From Carnobacterium funditum DSM 5970 (GTDB taxonomy: Bacteria > Bacillota > Bacilli > Lactobacillales > Carnobacteriaceae), in contig NZ_JQLL01000001.1 of the NCBI RefSeq assembly GCF_000744185.1, positions 558,001-622,000 of the forward strand: a stretch of DNA of 64,000 bases, in the 5' to 3' direction. The first letter of the stretch is position 1, and every line of letters starts with the position of its first letter. Shown one piece after another: positions 42,001 through 51,376 of the stretch. The translations under genes were made by a program, and so were the position numbers. The notes under the pieces were generated by a model. The model worked only from the letters and a program-made list of their open reading frames with translations. It ran no database searches and was not told the origin of the DNA.

Positions 42001-43530
42001 TTACAAGTCAGATGATTCCAAACAATCCTGTGCATTGAAAAAAACTTTTAAGTCTTGACGAAGATTTTTGATTTTTCCTATTGTATCACTTTCAAAAGTC
42101 AATACTAATAATGGTTCGTGTAAGCTCATCCGTAGTAAAAACCAGCCAGCACCGTAGATTCCTTCAGTATTTACCCTTACGCCTTCACTATTATTAGGTT
42201 CAATGGTCAAATCGGGCATACCTTTAATAAATTTACTAAATTTTTCGATTGTGTCTAATCCTATTTTTTTAATGGGTTGAGTCAGAATACGAAAACGGAC
42301 TTCATCCGTTTCTAACGGTTGTTCCAACGCTTCAATTAAGCTTCCAATTTTTTTATTTTCTTTGCGCAAACGAGCATCAGCAATTAATATTTTTGCAACT
42401 AAATAAGCACCATCATCTAAAAAGTAGTTTTCTTTAAGTGCTGCATGCCCACTTGTTTCTATAGCTAAAGAAGTATGGATACCTTCATGGTTTAGCTTTA
42501 ATGCTTGATTGATGACATTACGGTATCCTGTTAGGTAACGATTCTGATTGCCACCTAATTCTTCTATAAAGGTTTTCAAATGTTCTGAAGTAGCTGAATT
42601 TGTTACAATTGTCGTTCCTGGATTCTCATCTATAAGAATAGCAGATATAACAGCTATCAAGTTGTTCCTATTTAATGGAACACCCTCATGGTCGACTAAT
42701 GCAGATCTGTCTACATCGGTATCAAAAATAATTCCTAAATCAGCCTGATGCTTTAAAACTGCTTTTTGAATGCTAGTCATGGCTTCCTTGTTGTCTGGAT
42801 TAGGGATATGATTTGGAAATGTCCCGTCTGGATCTAAAAATTGACTACCTGAGATAGTTGCACCTAATTTTTCTAAAACTTCAGTTGCAAAAAAACCTCC
42901 AGCTCCGTTACCTGCATCTACAATAATGTGTCTACCAGCTAACGGTTTTTCATGGCTTTTAACATCATTTATCCCTCGTTTGATTTTTTCTCTCAAATCG
43001 GCTGCGTAGACTTTTAGTAAATTAGCCTTTTTTACAGTTCCCTTACTTTCTGCATCAGTTAGTTTTTTCACATCAGCGTTTTTTAAAATAAACTCAATAT
43101 CTTCATGTTCTGCTCCGCCATCTTTTGTAAATATTTTTAAGCCATTGTATTCGTAAGGTAAATGACTCGCAGTAATCATAACTGCTGCATCACAATTAAA
43201 ATCTTTGTATTGTGTTGACATGAACATGGCTGGCGTTGTAGCTAGGCCGACATCAACAACATCAATTCCTAGTTTGATTAACGTATTCATTGCGATTTTT
43301 TGAATTCTATTAGCAGACAGTCGACTATCATAGCCTATCGCAACTTTTATACTATTCGTTTGGTAATTTAATTTTTTAATGTCTTTTAGCCATACTAATA
43401 AACCATAGCTGATTTGTTCAATTCGTTCATCGGTTAACGTTTGTTCATTATTTTTTGTTTGAATAGCAATTCCTCTAATATCAGATCCATTTTGTAAGTT
43501 TGTTAAATTAAATTCAGATAGTGTTGCCAT
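42001..43530 (-). CDS. Phosphomannomutase/phosphoglucomutase-family protein
   Basis: About 509 residues from the ATG after AGGGAGGTTCATC. Alpha-D-phosphohexomutase domains: NGSDIRGIAIQ at the start, the phosphoserine loop TASHLPYEYNGLK, metal loop DTDVDRSALVDH, sugar loop ETSGHAALKE and the C-terminal NSEGVRV phosphate loop. It follows argR by 13 bp. Family members interconvert hexose-1- and hexose-6-phosphates; exact substrate is not clear. The catalytic Ser is in ITASHLP. Confidence 0.88.
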   Translation of the reverse strand: MATLSEFNLTNLQNGSDIRGIAIQTKNNEQTLTDERIEQISYGLLVWLKDIKKLNYQTNSIKVAIGYDSRLSANRIQKIAMNTLIKLGIDVVDVGLATTPAMFMSTQYKDFNCDAAVMITASHLPYEYNGLKIFTKDGGAEHEDIEFILKNADVKKLTDAESKGTVKKANLLKVYAADLREKIKRGINDVKSHEKPLAGRHIIVDAGNGAGGFFATEVLEKLGATISGSQFLDPDGTFPNHIPNPDNKEAMTSIQKAVLKHQADLGIIFDTDVDRSALVDHEGVPLNRNNLIAVISAILIDENPGTTIVTNSATSEHLKTFIEELGGNQNRYLTGYRNVINQALKLNHEGIHTSLAIETSGHAALKENYFLDDGAYLVAKILIADARLRKENKKIGSLIEALEQPLETDEVRFRILTQPIKKIGLDTIEKFSKFIKGMPDLTIEPNNSEGVRVNTEGIYGAGWFLLRMSLHEPLLVLTFESDTIGKIKNLRQDLKVFFNAQDCLESSDL

Positions 43531-43543
43531 GATGAACCTCCCT

Positions 43544-43999
43544 TTATACATTTATCCATTTGTGTAAATAATCATACATCTTAACTGCATCTTCTCCATT
43601 TTTCGAAATAATCAAACAGGTATCATTACCAGCAATTGTTCCTACTTTTTCAGGAAAATCAATAGCATCCATTAAAGCTCCGATAACATGAGCATTACCT
43701 GGAATAGTCATCAAGATGGTCAGAAATTCAACACGCGTTAATTTAATCACAACCTCACTTAGAGATGATTGTAGTTTTTCTTCAGTAGACATTTTATTAT
43801 TTTGGAAAAGAGCATACTTAACGTTTCCACTGGAAGTCGTCGTTTTCACTAAATGCATTTCTTTGATATCACGTGAAATCGTTGCTTGTGTTGCTTCTAC
43901 TCCCTCTTCTTTTAAGTAGTGCAATAGCTCTTCTTGTGTACCCACATCATAGTTATTAATGATTTGCTTTATAGCTAGTTGTCTATTAGGTTTTTTCAT
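43544..43999 (-). CDS. argR: Arginine repressor ArgR
   Basis: 151 residues from the ATG after GAGGAGGTCTTGCAGT. The N-terminal winged HTH has RQLAIKQIINNYDVGTQEEL and GVEATQATISRDIKEMHLVK. The C-terminal oligomerisation/arginine domain has GNAHVIGALMDAIDFPEKVG and TIAGNDTC, close to the GTIAGDDT arginine-binding motif. It is divergent from argS, with the argS T-box leader between. Confidence 0.93.
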   Translation of the reverse strand: MKKPNRQLAIKQIINNYDVGTQEELLHYLKEEGVEATQATISRDIKEMHLVKTTTSSGNVKYALFQNNKMSTEEKLQSSLSEVVIKLTRVEFLTILMTIPGNAHVIGALMDAIDFPEKVGTIAGNDTCLIISKNGEDAVKMYDYLHKWINV

Positions 44000-44165
44000 A
44001 CTGCAAGACCTCCTCATAATTAAACGATTTAATGATATTATACCAAAAAAAGGATGAATACGCTTAGATTTATTGAATTATCTATAAAAGAAATGAATAA
44101 AAATTCTTTTTTAAAATCAATGGAATTAATGTAAATACTTTGCTATAATTAATTAACCAGAAAAA
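44000..44165 (+). promoter_or_regulatory. Divergent argR/argS region with argS promoter
   Basis: The argS leader is served by TGC-TATAAT (44141-44149), an extended -10 with no clear -35. No ARG box is obvious to me. The argR promoter on the other strand is not clear. Confidence 0.6.
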
Positions 44166-44420
44166 AATATTGATTCGATGATAAAGAGAGTATTGATTTA
44201 GGTTGTTCACAGCGAATTGGGATAGTGTGAGCCAATGACAAACAAATCAAGAACCGCACTTTTGAGAAAATAATTTGAAACTAGTAGAATTATTCGGTTT
44301 TGTTTGCCGTTATCTAAAAACAAGTGGTTTTGTCCTTTAGATAAAACAACAAGAGTGGTACCGCGGGCTCAACCTCGTCTCTTTTTTGATTTATTTGTAA
44401 ATCAAATCAGGGCTTTTTTT
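44166..44420 (+). promoter_or_regulatory. T-box leader of argS
   Basis: Leader sensing uncharged tRNA-Arg. Stem I has AGAGAGTA (44185-44192), and its specifier loop side reads GAACCGCACT, in which CGC (44255-44257) is an Arg codon followed by A. The T-box AAGAGTGGTACCGCGGG is at 44351-44367. A terminator hairpin follows: TTTGATTTA (44385-44393) with TAAATCAAA (44398-44406), possibly extended by GCTC/GGGC, then a seven-T run. Low arginyl-tRNA would favour read-through into argS. Confidence 0.92.
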
Positions 44421-44479
44421 GTATTCTGGAGCTTCAATTAATAGATAGATAAAGTAGCTATAAATAGGAGGAATAAAAA

Positions 44480-46177
44480 ATGAATTATAAATTACTCGTT
44501 GCCACTGCTCTACATGAACAAATTGGTGAAACACTTACTGTTGATAAAATTTTTAACTTACTTGAAAAACCTAAAACAGCTGAACATGGTGATGTAGCTT
44601 TCCCAACATTTATATTAGCAAAAGTCTTTAAAAAAGCTCCTCAGCAAATTGCTGCAGATTTGGGTGGAAAAATCTCTTCATCCATTATCGAAAAAACGGA
44701 AGTCGTTGGACCTTATTTAAATTTTTTCTTGGATAAAAAAACAGTTAGTGCTGCTGTATTAGCAGATGTTTTAACACAAGGAGAACATTATGGTGACTTA
44801 GCCATTGGTGAAAACCGGAATGTTCCGATTGATATGTCTTCGCCTAATATTGCAAAACCTATTTCAATGGGACATTTACGCTCAACGGTTATCGGAAATG
44901 CTTTGGCTAATATTTACAGCAAAGTTGGTTACCAGCCAATTAAAATTAACCACTTAGGCGACTGGGGAACTCAATTTGGGAAACTAATTGTTGCTTATAA
45001 ATTATGGGGAAATGCAGACGCTATTGATGCTGAGCCAATTACTGAATTATTGCGACTTTATGTTAAATTCCATGCAGTAGCTGAGGAACAAACAGAATTA
45101 AATGAAGATGCTCGTGTATGGTTCAAAAAATTAGAAGATGGCAATGAAGAAGCCGTTTCCCTTTGGGAATGGTTCCGTGAAGAATCATTAAAAGAATTCA
45201 ACCATATTTATGATTTGTTGGATATCCAATTTGACGCTATCAGTGGCGAAGCTTTCTATAACGATAAAATGGACGAAGTTGTCGAATTGCTCGAAGAAAA
45301 GAATTTATTAAAAATCAATCAAAAAGCTAGTATTGTTGATTTAGATAAATACAACTTAAACCCTGCATTAATCAAAAAATCTGATGGTGCCACTCTTTAC
45401 ATCACTCGTGACTTGGCAGCAGCCTTTTACCGTAAACGGAATTATGACTTTGCACAAAGTTTGTATGTCGTTGGAAATGAACAAAGCAATCACTTCAAGC
45501 AATTGAATGCTGTGTTAAAAGAAATGGATCTTAGCTGGGCAGATGATATGCAACATATTGCCTTTGGTTTAATAACTCAAGGTGGGAAAAAATTATCTAC
45601 ACGTCAAGGTAAAATCGTGTTACTTGAAGAAGTTTTAAATGAAGCTATTAACTTAGCTCATAAACAAATTGCAGAAAAAAATCCTGATTTACCAAATAAA
45701 GACGAAGTCGCTAGCCAAGTTGGAATCGGCTCTGTTATCTTCCATGATCTTAAAAATGATCGCTTAAATAACTTTGACTTTGTATTAGAAGAAGTTGTTC
45801 GTTTTGAAGGCGAAACTGGTCCGTATGTTCAATATACTAGAGCTCGCGCAATGAGTATCTTACGCAAAGCTGGAAATCCAACAGACATTAACCTTAATGA
45901 TACCTATGCTTTAAATGACGCTTATAGTTGGGAAATTGTAAAATTATTACAAGAGTATCCAACCCTTGTACAAAAAGCTTATGAAAAACGTGAACCGTCA
46001 GTTATTGCTAAACATTCTCTACAGTTAGCTCAGGCTTTCAATAGATATTATGCAAATAGCAAAGTACTAACTGAGGATTCAGAAAAACCCGCACGTTTAG
46101 CTTTAGTCAAATCAGTCGCAACAATCTTAAAAGAGGATTTGAGACTATTAGGAGTAAAATCTCCTGATCAAATGTAA
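44480..46177 (+). CDS. argS: Arginyl-tRNA synthetase
   Basis: Class I aminoacyl-tRNA synthetase, 565 residues. The N-terminal Add-1 domain opens MNYKLLVATALHEQ. The HIGH motif is GHLR in SMGHLRSTVIGN. KLSTRQGKIVLLEE stands at the KMSKS position. DALRY-type C-terminal anticodon domain is seen in DAYSWEIVKLLQEYP and QAFNRYYANSKV. Ribosome binding site AGGAGGAATAAAAA. Controlled by the T-box leader. Confidence 0.97.
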   Translation: MNYKLLVATALHEQIGETLTVDKIFNLLEKPKTAEHGDVAFPTFILAKVFKKAPQQIAADLGGKISSSIIEKTEVVGPYLNFFLDKKTVSAAVLADVLTQGEHYGDLAIGENRNVPIDMSSPNIAKPISMGHLRSTVIGNALANIYSKVGYQPIKINHLGDWGTQFGKLIVAYKLWGNADAIDAEPITELLRLYVKFHAVAEEQTELNEDARVWFKKLEDGNEEAVSLWEWFREESLKEFNHIYDLLDIQFDAISGEAFYNDKMDEVVELLEEKNLLKINQKASIVDLDKYNLNPALIKKSDGATLYITRDLAAAFYRKRNYDFAQSLYVVGNEQSNHFKQLNAVLKEMDLSWADDMQHIAFGLITQGGKKLSTRQGKIVLLEEVLNEAINLAHKQIAEKNPDLPNKDEVASQVGIGSVIFHDLKNDRLNNFDFVLEEVVRFEGETGPYVQYTRARAMSILRKAGNPTDINLNDTYALNDAYSWEIVKLLQEYPTLVQKAYEKREPSVIAKHSLQLAQAFNRYYANSKVLTEDSEKPARLALVKSVATILKEDLRLLGVKSPDQM

Positions 46178-46210
46178 AAAGTTCATTAACTTTCAAAAAT
46201 GACAGCAACC

Positions 46211-46259
46211 AAAAACAACCTGTTAACTAATGATAGAATTAGTTAACAGGTTGTTTTTT
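46211..46259. terminator. Bidirectional terminator after argS
   Basis: A perfect ~20-bp stem (core AACCTGTTAACTAAT and ATTAGTTAACAGGTT) with a 6-base loop. Confidence 0.93.
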
Positions 46260-46271
46260 GGCATCCGTTTT

Positions 46272-47322
46272 TTATTTCCCTGACTTTTCTGCTGATTCTA
46301 TCTCTCCATCCATAATTTGTTGCTTAAACCCTTCAATTTTATTTATTATTTCTTTTGAAAGTTGACCACCAGTTAAACCAACTCCATCTTGAGATAAGCC
46401 ATAATTTAATACTTCTCCCCTAGGAAAATCTCCTTTTGATGCTCTGTCCGCAATATCTTGAATTGCCTTTCCCGTACGTTTTAATGTGGAAGTAAGCGTG
46501 CTATTTCCTTCGTTGTATTTACCTTCCTCAGCTTGGTCACAATCTGCACTAATAACCCATTTCTTAACATTTGGGTTTAAGTGCATCAAATCTTCCGCCT
46601 CAGAAAATACACCATTACCTGAATCCCTTGCTACTTAGAAGATGACATCTGCTCCACTTGCATACATTACAGCTGCAATAGCTTATCCTTTTGCAGAATC
46701 AGCGAACGAGCCTACGTATTCAACCTGAACCTTTCTATTGGGTTTTACTATTTTTACTTCTTGAACAAATCCTGCTTCAAATTTATCGATAGCCTCCGAT
46801 TCTTGACCACCAATAAATCCTACTTTATTAGATACTGTTGTTGCAGGAGCTACAACACCTGCTAAAAAAGCTGATTCATTGTCTTTAAAAACTAATGAAG
46901 CAACATTGTTTGTTTTTGGCATAGCAACATTAATAATAGCAAAATTTGTTTCAGAAAATTGAGGCGCTACTTCTATAATAGCTTCAGTCAATTTAAAACC
47001 CATTGCTACAACAGTATCAAATTTATTATTAGCTAGTGTTCGTAAATTCATGACATAATCAGAAGCGGATTCAGCTTGAATAGAGTCGTAACCTTGAATC
47101 CCTTTTGATAAAACATTCTTTTCACCTCATGCTTCTAACCCTTCCCAAGCTGATTGGTTAAACGATTTATCGTCAATACTACTAAAGTCAGCTGCTAATC
47201 CAACAGTGCTAGGCTTTTTTTTGTTACTTTTTGCTTTAGCAGTATTCTCGGCTCCGCATGCTCCTAATAAGATACTGATACTAACTACAGCTGTGACAAG
47301 GCCTAAAGAATCATTTTTTCAA
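46272..47322 (-). pseudogene. Decayed BMP/PnrA-type nucleoside-binding lipoprotein
   Basis: Read across its defects, this is a full-length solute-binding lipoprotein of an ABC nucleoside importer: signal peptide VVSISILLGACG with lipobox Cys, then GLAADFSSIDDKSFNQSAWEG, FDTVVAMGF, VGFIGGQESEAIDKFEAGF and ASGADVIF. There are three in-frame stops (near 47129, 46682 and 46637) and a frameshift just after the start. GGAGGAG before the TTG at 47322 is still intact. No permease or ATPase genes lie next to it. It must be inactive unless massively read through. Confidence 0.9.
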
Positions 47323-47597
47323 ATTTAATAACTCCTCCATTTTACCATTTTTTTCTTTACACTTTCATCCTATCATTTTAAAAAACTCTTCAAAATTAAA
47401 CACGATAAATTATAAAAAAATAGTTTCGAACATTCGTTTTTAAGACATAAAAATAATTTTTTTTTATGATTAAGAGGTTAATAACTGTTTTTTAATAAAA
47501 AACACAAAGGGATAGTTATCTTTTTATTGCAATCAGTTTTCAAAAGAATTATGATGGTAAATGGCATCATTTTTTATTAATTTTAGGAGGAAATAGT
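47323..47597 (+). other. Intergenic region upstream of the purine permease
   Basis: AT-rich. It contains TTTCGAACATTCG near 47424-47436, which partly resembles a PurR PurBox (AWWWCCGAACWWT). I see no purine riboswitch core. A promoter pair could not be assigned with confidence. Confidence 0.35.
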
Positions 47598-48893
47598 TTG
47601 AATAAATTTTTTCAATTAGAACAAAATAATACGACTGTGCAAACAGAAATTTTAGCAGGTTTAACTACCTTTTTAACAATGGCTTACATCATTGTAGTTA
47701 ATCCTGTTATATTATCAGCAGCAGGTATTCCCTTTAATCAAATCTTTATGGCAACGATAGTCTCAGCAGTAGTTGGAACGACTTGGATGGCTTTAGCTGC
47801 TAATTATCCCATTGGAGTGGCTCCTGGACTAGGGTTGAATGCTTACTTTGTGACCGTTGTTGCTAGTGGTGTGGATTATAAAACAGCTTTTTCTTCTGTT
47901 TTTGTAGCCGGTGTTATCTTTTTGTTACTATCTTTTACAACTTTCAGAGAAAGATTAATTGGAGCTATACCTGAATCTTTAAAATCAGCTATTGCGGCAG
48001 GTATTGGTTTATTTATAGCTTTTGTGGGTTTACGTCTCTCAGAGGTAGTTGTTGGAAATGAAGAAAATTTAGTGGCTTTGGGGAACTTAAAAGATCCTAG
48101 TGTATTACTGACTTTATTTGGTATTATTTTAAGTATTAGTTTAATGATTTTAAATGTAAAAGGTGCTTTATTTATTGGAATGATTGTTATCACAATTATT
48201 AGTTATTTTATGGGTATGATTCAATTTGACGGGATTATTGCTATGCCAGATTTTGGTTCTGATTTAATGATTACTAATCCAATATCTCCATTTATAGACA
48301 TTGTTTCCAATGGTTTGTATGGTGCCGTTATTTCATTTTTATTAATTACTATTTTTGATACTACAGGAACAATGATTGCCGTAACAAAACGAGCTGGCTT
48401 GATGAAAGATGGAAATTTGAAAAATGCTAAGCAAGCATTGCTTTCAGACGCAATTGGAACAACAGTAGGCGCAGTTTTTGGAACTAGTCCGACGACAGCA
48501 TTTGCAGAATCCGGAACAGGTGTTGCAGCTGGAGGACGTACCGGTTTAACTGCTTTGACAATTGCCGTGATGTTTGCATTGTCGAGTTTCTTTTATCCTT
48601 TATTTAATGTAATTTCAAGTGTACCCGCTATTACTTCTCCTGCTTTAGTCATTGTTGGTACGGTTATGATGGCCAGTACAGCTGAAATAAACTGGTTTGA
48701 TTTATCAGAAGCATTTCCAGCCTTTATCGTCATTCTAACTATGCCTTTAACGGGAAGTATTGCCACAGGTTTGGCATTAGGCTTTATAAGCTACCCTATT
48801 ACGAAATTTTTTAGTGGACAAGCAAAATCTGTTCATCCTTTTGTTTATATTTTTGCTGTTCTTTTCATTATTCAACTCTTTTTCTTAAGCTAA
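47598..48893 (+). CDS. NCS2/AzgA-family purine permease
   Basis: About 12 membrane helices, 431 residues. TEILAGLTTFLTMAYIIVVN, PGLGLNAYF and ALLSDAIGTTVGAVFGTSPT match the PbuG/PbuO (AzgA) branch of NCS2 transporters. The proton-coupled substrates are guanine, hypoxanthine or adenine; the exact preference cannot be read. TTG start after AGGAGGAAATAGT. It sits beside the remnant of a nucleoside-binding lipoprotein. Confidence 0.9.
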   Translation: MNKFFQLEQNNTTVQTEILAGLTTFLTMAYIIVVNPVILSAAGIPFNQIFMATIVSAVVGTTWMALAANYPIGVAPGLGLNAYFVTVVASGVDYKTAFSSVFVAGVIFLLLSFTTFRERLIGAIPESLKSAIAAGIGLFIAFVGLRLSEVVVGNEENLVALGNLKDPSVLLTLFGIILSISLMILNVKGALFIGMIVITIISYFMGMIQFDGIIAMPDFGSDLMITNPISPFIDIVSNGLYGAVISFLLITIFDTTGTMIAVTKRAGLMKDGNLKNAKQALLSDAIGTTVGAVFGTSPTTAFAESGTGVAAGGRTGLTALTIAVMFALSSFFYPLFNVISSVPAITSPALVIVGTVMMASTAEINWFDLSEAFPAFIVILTMPLTGSIATGLALGFISYPITKFFSGQAKSVHPFVYIFAVLFIIQLFFLS

Positions 48894-48894
48894 A

Positions 48895-48937
48895 AAAAAT
48901 CCTTATTTTCTCTATTATTGAGAAAATAAGGATTTTA
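48895..48937. terminator. Bidirectional terminator after the permease
   Basis: AAAATCCTTATTTTCTC (48897-48913) and GAGAAAATAAGGATTTT (48920-48936), a perfect 17-bp stem. Confidence 0.93.
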
Positions 48938-48939
48938 AT

Positions 48940-49212
48940 TTATCTACTTTTAACTAACAAATCAATAGCTTCTTGAATACTCTCTTCATGACTAGAACTA
49001 TTATCAGCGACACATTCTACTAGATTTTCAGCTACTATAATCCCCATAGCTCGGTCAATACTCGTACGTATAGCAGATAATTGTGTGACAAGATTTTTAC
49101 AGTCCTGCCCCTCTTCAATCATCTTTAAAACACCTCTCATTTGACCCTCAGATCTTTTTATCCGATTGATTACTTTTATATTTGGTTTATATTCATTTTT
49201 TTTATTTTCCAA
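48940..49212 (-). CDS. CsoR/CstR-family repressor
   Basis: A 90-residue all-helical repressor. The opening NRIKRSEGQMRGVLKMIEEG is typical. Cys38 (GQDCKNLV) and Cys67 (AENLVECV) are conserved, but the copper-ligand His of CsoR is replaced by Asn-Leu. Two Cys without the His is the pattern of CstR, which senses persulfide. No sulfur-transfer or copper genes adjoin, so the target is unclear. It is upstream of nothing obvious on its own strand. Confidence 0.82.
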   Translation of the reverse strand: MENKKNEYKPNIKVINRIKRSEGQMRGVLKMIEEGQDCKNLVTQLSAIRTSIDRAMGIIVAENLVECVADNSSSHEESIQEAIDLLVKSR

Positions 49213-49236
49213 CTAAAAACACCTCCTTAGTACATT

Positions 49237-49491
49237 TTAATCCCTATTATTTTTTTTTTGATTTCTCTTTAAAGTAAATTTAGTTGGAACAGGATCATAC
49301 CCACCACGAACAAATGGATGGCATCTTAATATTCTAGCGGTACCCATTACTGTTCCTTTTAAGGAACCATGTCGTTCAATAGCTTCAATTGTATAACTTG
49401 AACAGGTTGGATAATAACGACAAGTCGGCGGAAACATCGGAGAAATACCTTTTTGATAGCCTTTGATACTTTTGATAAGAATTTTTTTCAT
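49237..49491 (-). CDS. yidD: Membrane protein insertion efficiency factor YidD
   Basis: 84 residues from the ATG after GAGGGAAAGT. The YidD signature is clear: [20 protein letters not shown], then EAIERHG, and [17 protein letters not shown]. The three conserved Cys are present. The protein assists YidC-mediated insertion at the inner face of the membrane. Not adjacent to yidC here. Confidence 0.93.
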   Translation of the reverse strand: MKKILIKSIKGYQKGISPMFPPTCRYYPTCSSYTIEAIERHGSLKGTVMGTARILRCHPFVRGGYDPVPTKFTLKRNQKKNNRD

Positions 49492-49589
49492 ACTTTCCCT
49501 CGCCTTCTCACTATCCATTATACCCGTCCCCGTATATTTTGTAAAGCCTAATGCTTATTTTATGCGTAGATTAATGGCATTTCTATAAA

Positions 49590-51371
49590 TTATTTTAAGT
49601 TAATCGTTTCAAAATCAAGAGAATCATTAGTTGCTCTCTCTTCTGATTGTGCCTTGTACATTTTAGCGTACTCGCCATTCAAACTTAATAAAGTAGCGTG
49701 GTCTCCTCTTTCTACTATTTCCCCTTTATTCATAACCAAGATTTGGTCTGCATATTGGATGGTAGATAATCTATGGGCAATAATAAATGTAGTTCTACCT
49801 TCTTTCACAACGTTCATAGCATTTTGAATTAATTCTTCTGTTTCCGTATCAATGTTAGCAGTAGCTTCATCTAATATTAAAATTGCTGGATTAAATGCTA
49901 GTGCACGAGCAAAAGAGATTAACTGTTTTTGTCCAGATGACAAAGTACTCCCCTTTTCTGTTACAGGTTCATCAATCCCTAAAGGCATATCTCGCAATAG
50001 GACTTCTCCACCAACAGCTTTAATAGCCTCTTTAACTTTTTCACGTGATATTGTTGGATCATTTAACGTAATATTTGATGCAATTGTTCCTTTAAATAAA
50101 TAAGGATCTTGTAACACAATTCCCATTTGCTTCCGTATACTTTTTCGTGAAATAGATGTCGTAGTATAGTCATCTAGATAAACAGCACCTTTATCAGGAT
50201 CATAAAAACGAAAAAGCAAGTTTATAATAGAACTTTTACCTGATCCAGTGTGACCTATTAAAGCTGTTGTTTCTCCTTTTTTTGTTTTAAAGTTGATATT
50301 TTTCAATACATAATCGTCTTTTTTATAAGAAAAATACACTTGGTCAAAAACTATTTTATTCTTTAATGACTCAAAATCTTGCTTACTTTCTACTTCAACT
50401 GGTAAATCAACTATATCAAAAACACGTTCTGCTGATGCTAACGCAGTTTGTAAATAAGACCATTGAGAAACAATTCCTTGTATCGGTTGAAATAAACGAG
50501 TAGTATAATCAATGAAAACGTACAGAACTCCAACTGTTACTATAAGCGACTCATCTAGATAGCTCCTTCCGAAATATAAAATCAATAGTAGCAGTGAAAA
50601 GCTTTTTATAACCTCTACAAAGCTATAAGATGCGATTGAATCTAATAACACAAATTTTTGACTGTAATCAAACCATTTGTTATTAGTCTCATCAAATTCT
50701 TTTTCAATCGATTCTTCTTGTTGAAAAGCCTGAATAATGGTCATGCCTCGAATCGTTTCATTTAACTTTCCATTTATTTCTCCAACTAATTGGCGAATTT
50801 TTTTATTAACTGGTGCTGCATATTTTTGGTAAATAATTGCCCAAAATAAAAATATAGGGATCAATGCAAACGATAGTAAAGCATAAAAACTATTTAACTG
50901 AAATAAAGCAATATAGATACCGATTAAATAACTAAAATTTGTTAACATTTGGCCAACTGAAATTACATAAAAAATACGAAGTTGTTCCGTATCGTTCGTT
51001 ATACGAGAAACAATTTTACCAGCGGCAACTGTATCAAAATAACGAATTGGCAATTTTTGTACGTGAGTGTATAATTCATTCCTTATTAACTTTACAACTA
51101 TATTAGCACCTACAGTTAACAATAAGAAACTGAAATAGCGAAAAAGTGCTGTTAAGAGAGCCAAAATTAAAAAAATACTCAAAAACACCAACAATTTATT
51201 TGCTTCAAGCGACGATTCACCTGAAGGCGCAATAATATCATCAATCACATAACGAATGACTAGTGGACCGCTTAAATCAGTTATTACAGCTAGATTTAAT
51301 AGTATCAGTCCTACTAAAAAATAGCTTTTTTTCTTCATTGAATAAGACCAAAGTATTTTTAAAGTTTTCAT
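49590..51371 (-). CDS. Heterodimeric ABC exporter, subunit B (canonical ATP site)
   Basis: 593 residues from the ATG after AGGAGGAATAAATTTT. Six membrane helices (~15-310) and an ATPase domain (~340-580). Walker A GHTGSGKSSIIN and Walker B LILDEATANID with the catalytic Glu are present. The signature is LSSGQKQ, a common variation in such partners. It pairs with the gene 5 bp upstream, like LmrD/BmrD/EfrB types. Multidrug or lipid export is likely. Confidence 0.9.
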   Translation of the reverse strand: MKTLKILWSYSMKKKSYFLVGLILLNLAVITDLSGPLVIRYVIDDIIAPSGESSLEANKLLVFLSIFLILALLTALFRYFSFLLLTVGANIVVKLIRNELYTHVQKLPIRYFDTVAAGKIVSRITNDTEQLRIFYVISVGQMLTNFSYLIGIYIALFQLNSFYALLSFALIPIFLFWAIIYQKYAAPVNKKIRQLVGEINGKLNETIRGMTIIQAFQQEESIEKEFDETNNKWFDYSQKFVLLDSIASYSFVEVIKSFSLLLLILYFGRSYLDESLIVTVGVLYVFIDYTTRLFQPIQGIVSQWSYLQTALASAERVFDIVDLPVEVESKQDFESLKNKIVFDQVYFSYKKDDYVLKNINFKTKKGETTALIGHTGSGKSSIINLLFRFYDPDKGAVYLDDYTTTSISRKSIRKQMGIVLQDPYLFKGTIASNITLNDPTISREKVKEAIKAVGGEVLLRDMPLGIDEPVTEKGSTLSSGQKQLISFARALAFNPAILILDEATANIDTETEELIQNAMNVVKEGRTTFIIAHRLSTIQYADQILVMNKGEIVERGDHATLLSLNGEYAKMYKAQSEERATNDSLDFETINLK

Positions 51372-51376
51372 AAAAT

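Noticed and set aside
47323-47597. Purine riboswitch upstream of the permease
   Set aside because: The conserved core and three-way junction could not be found.
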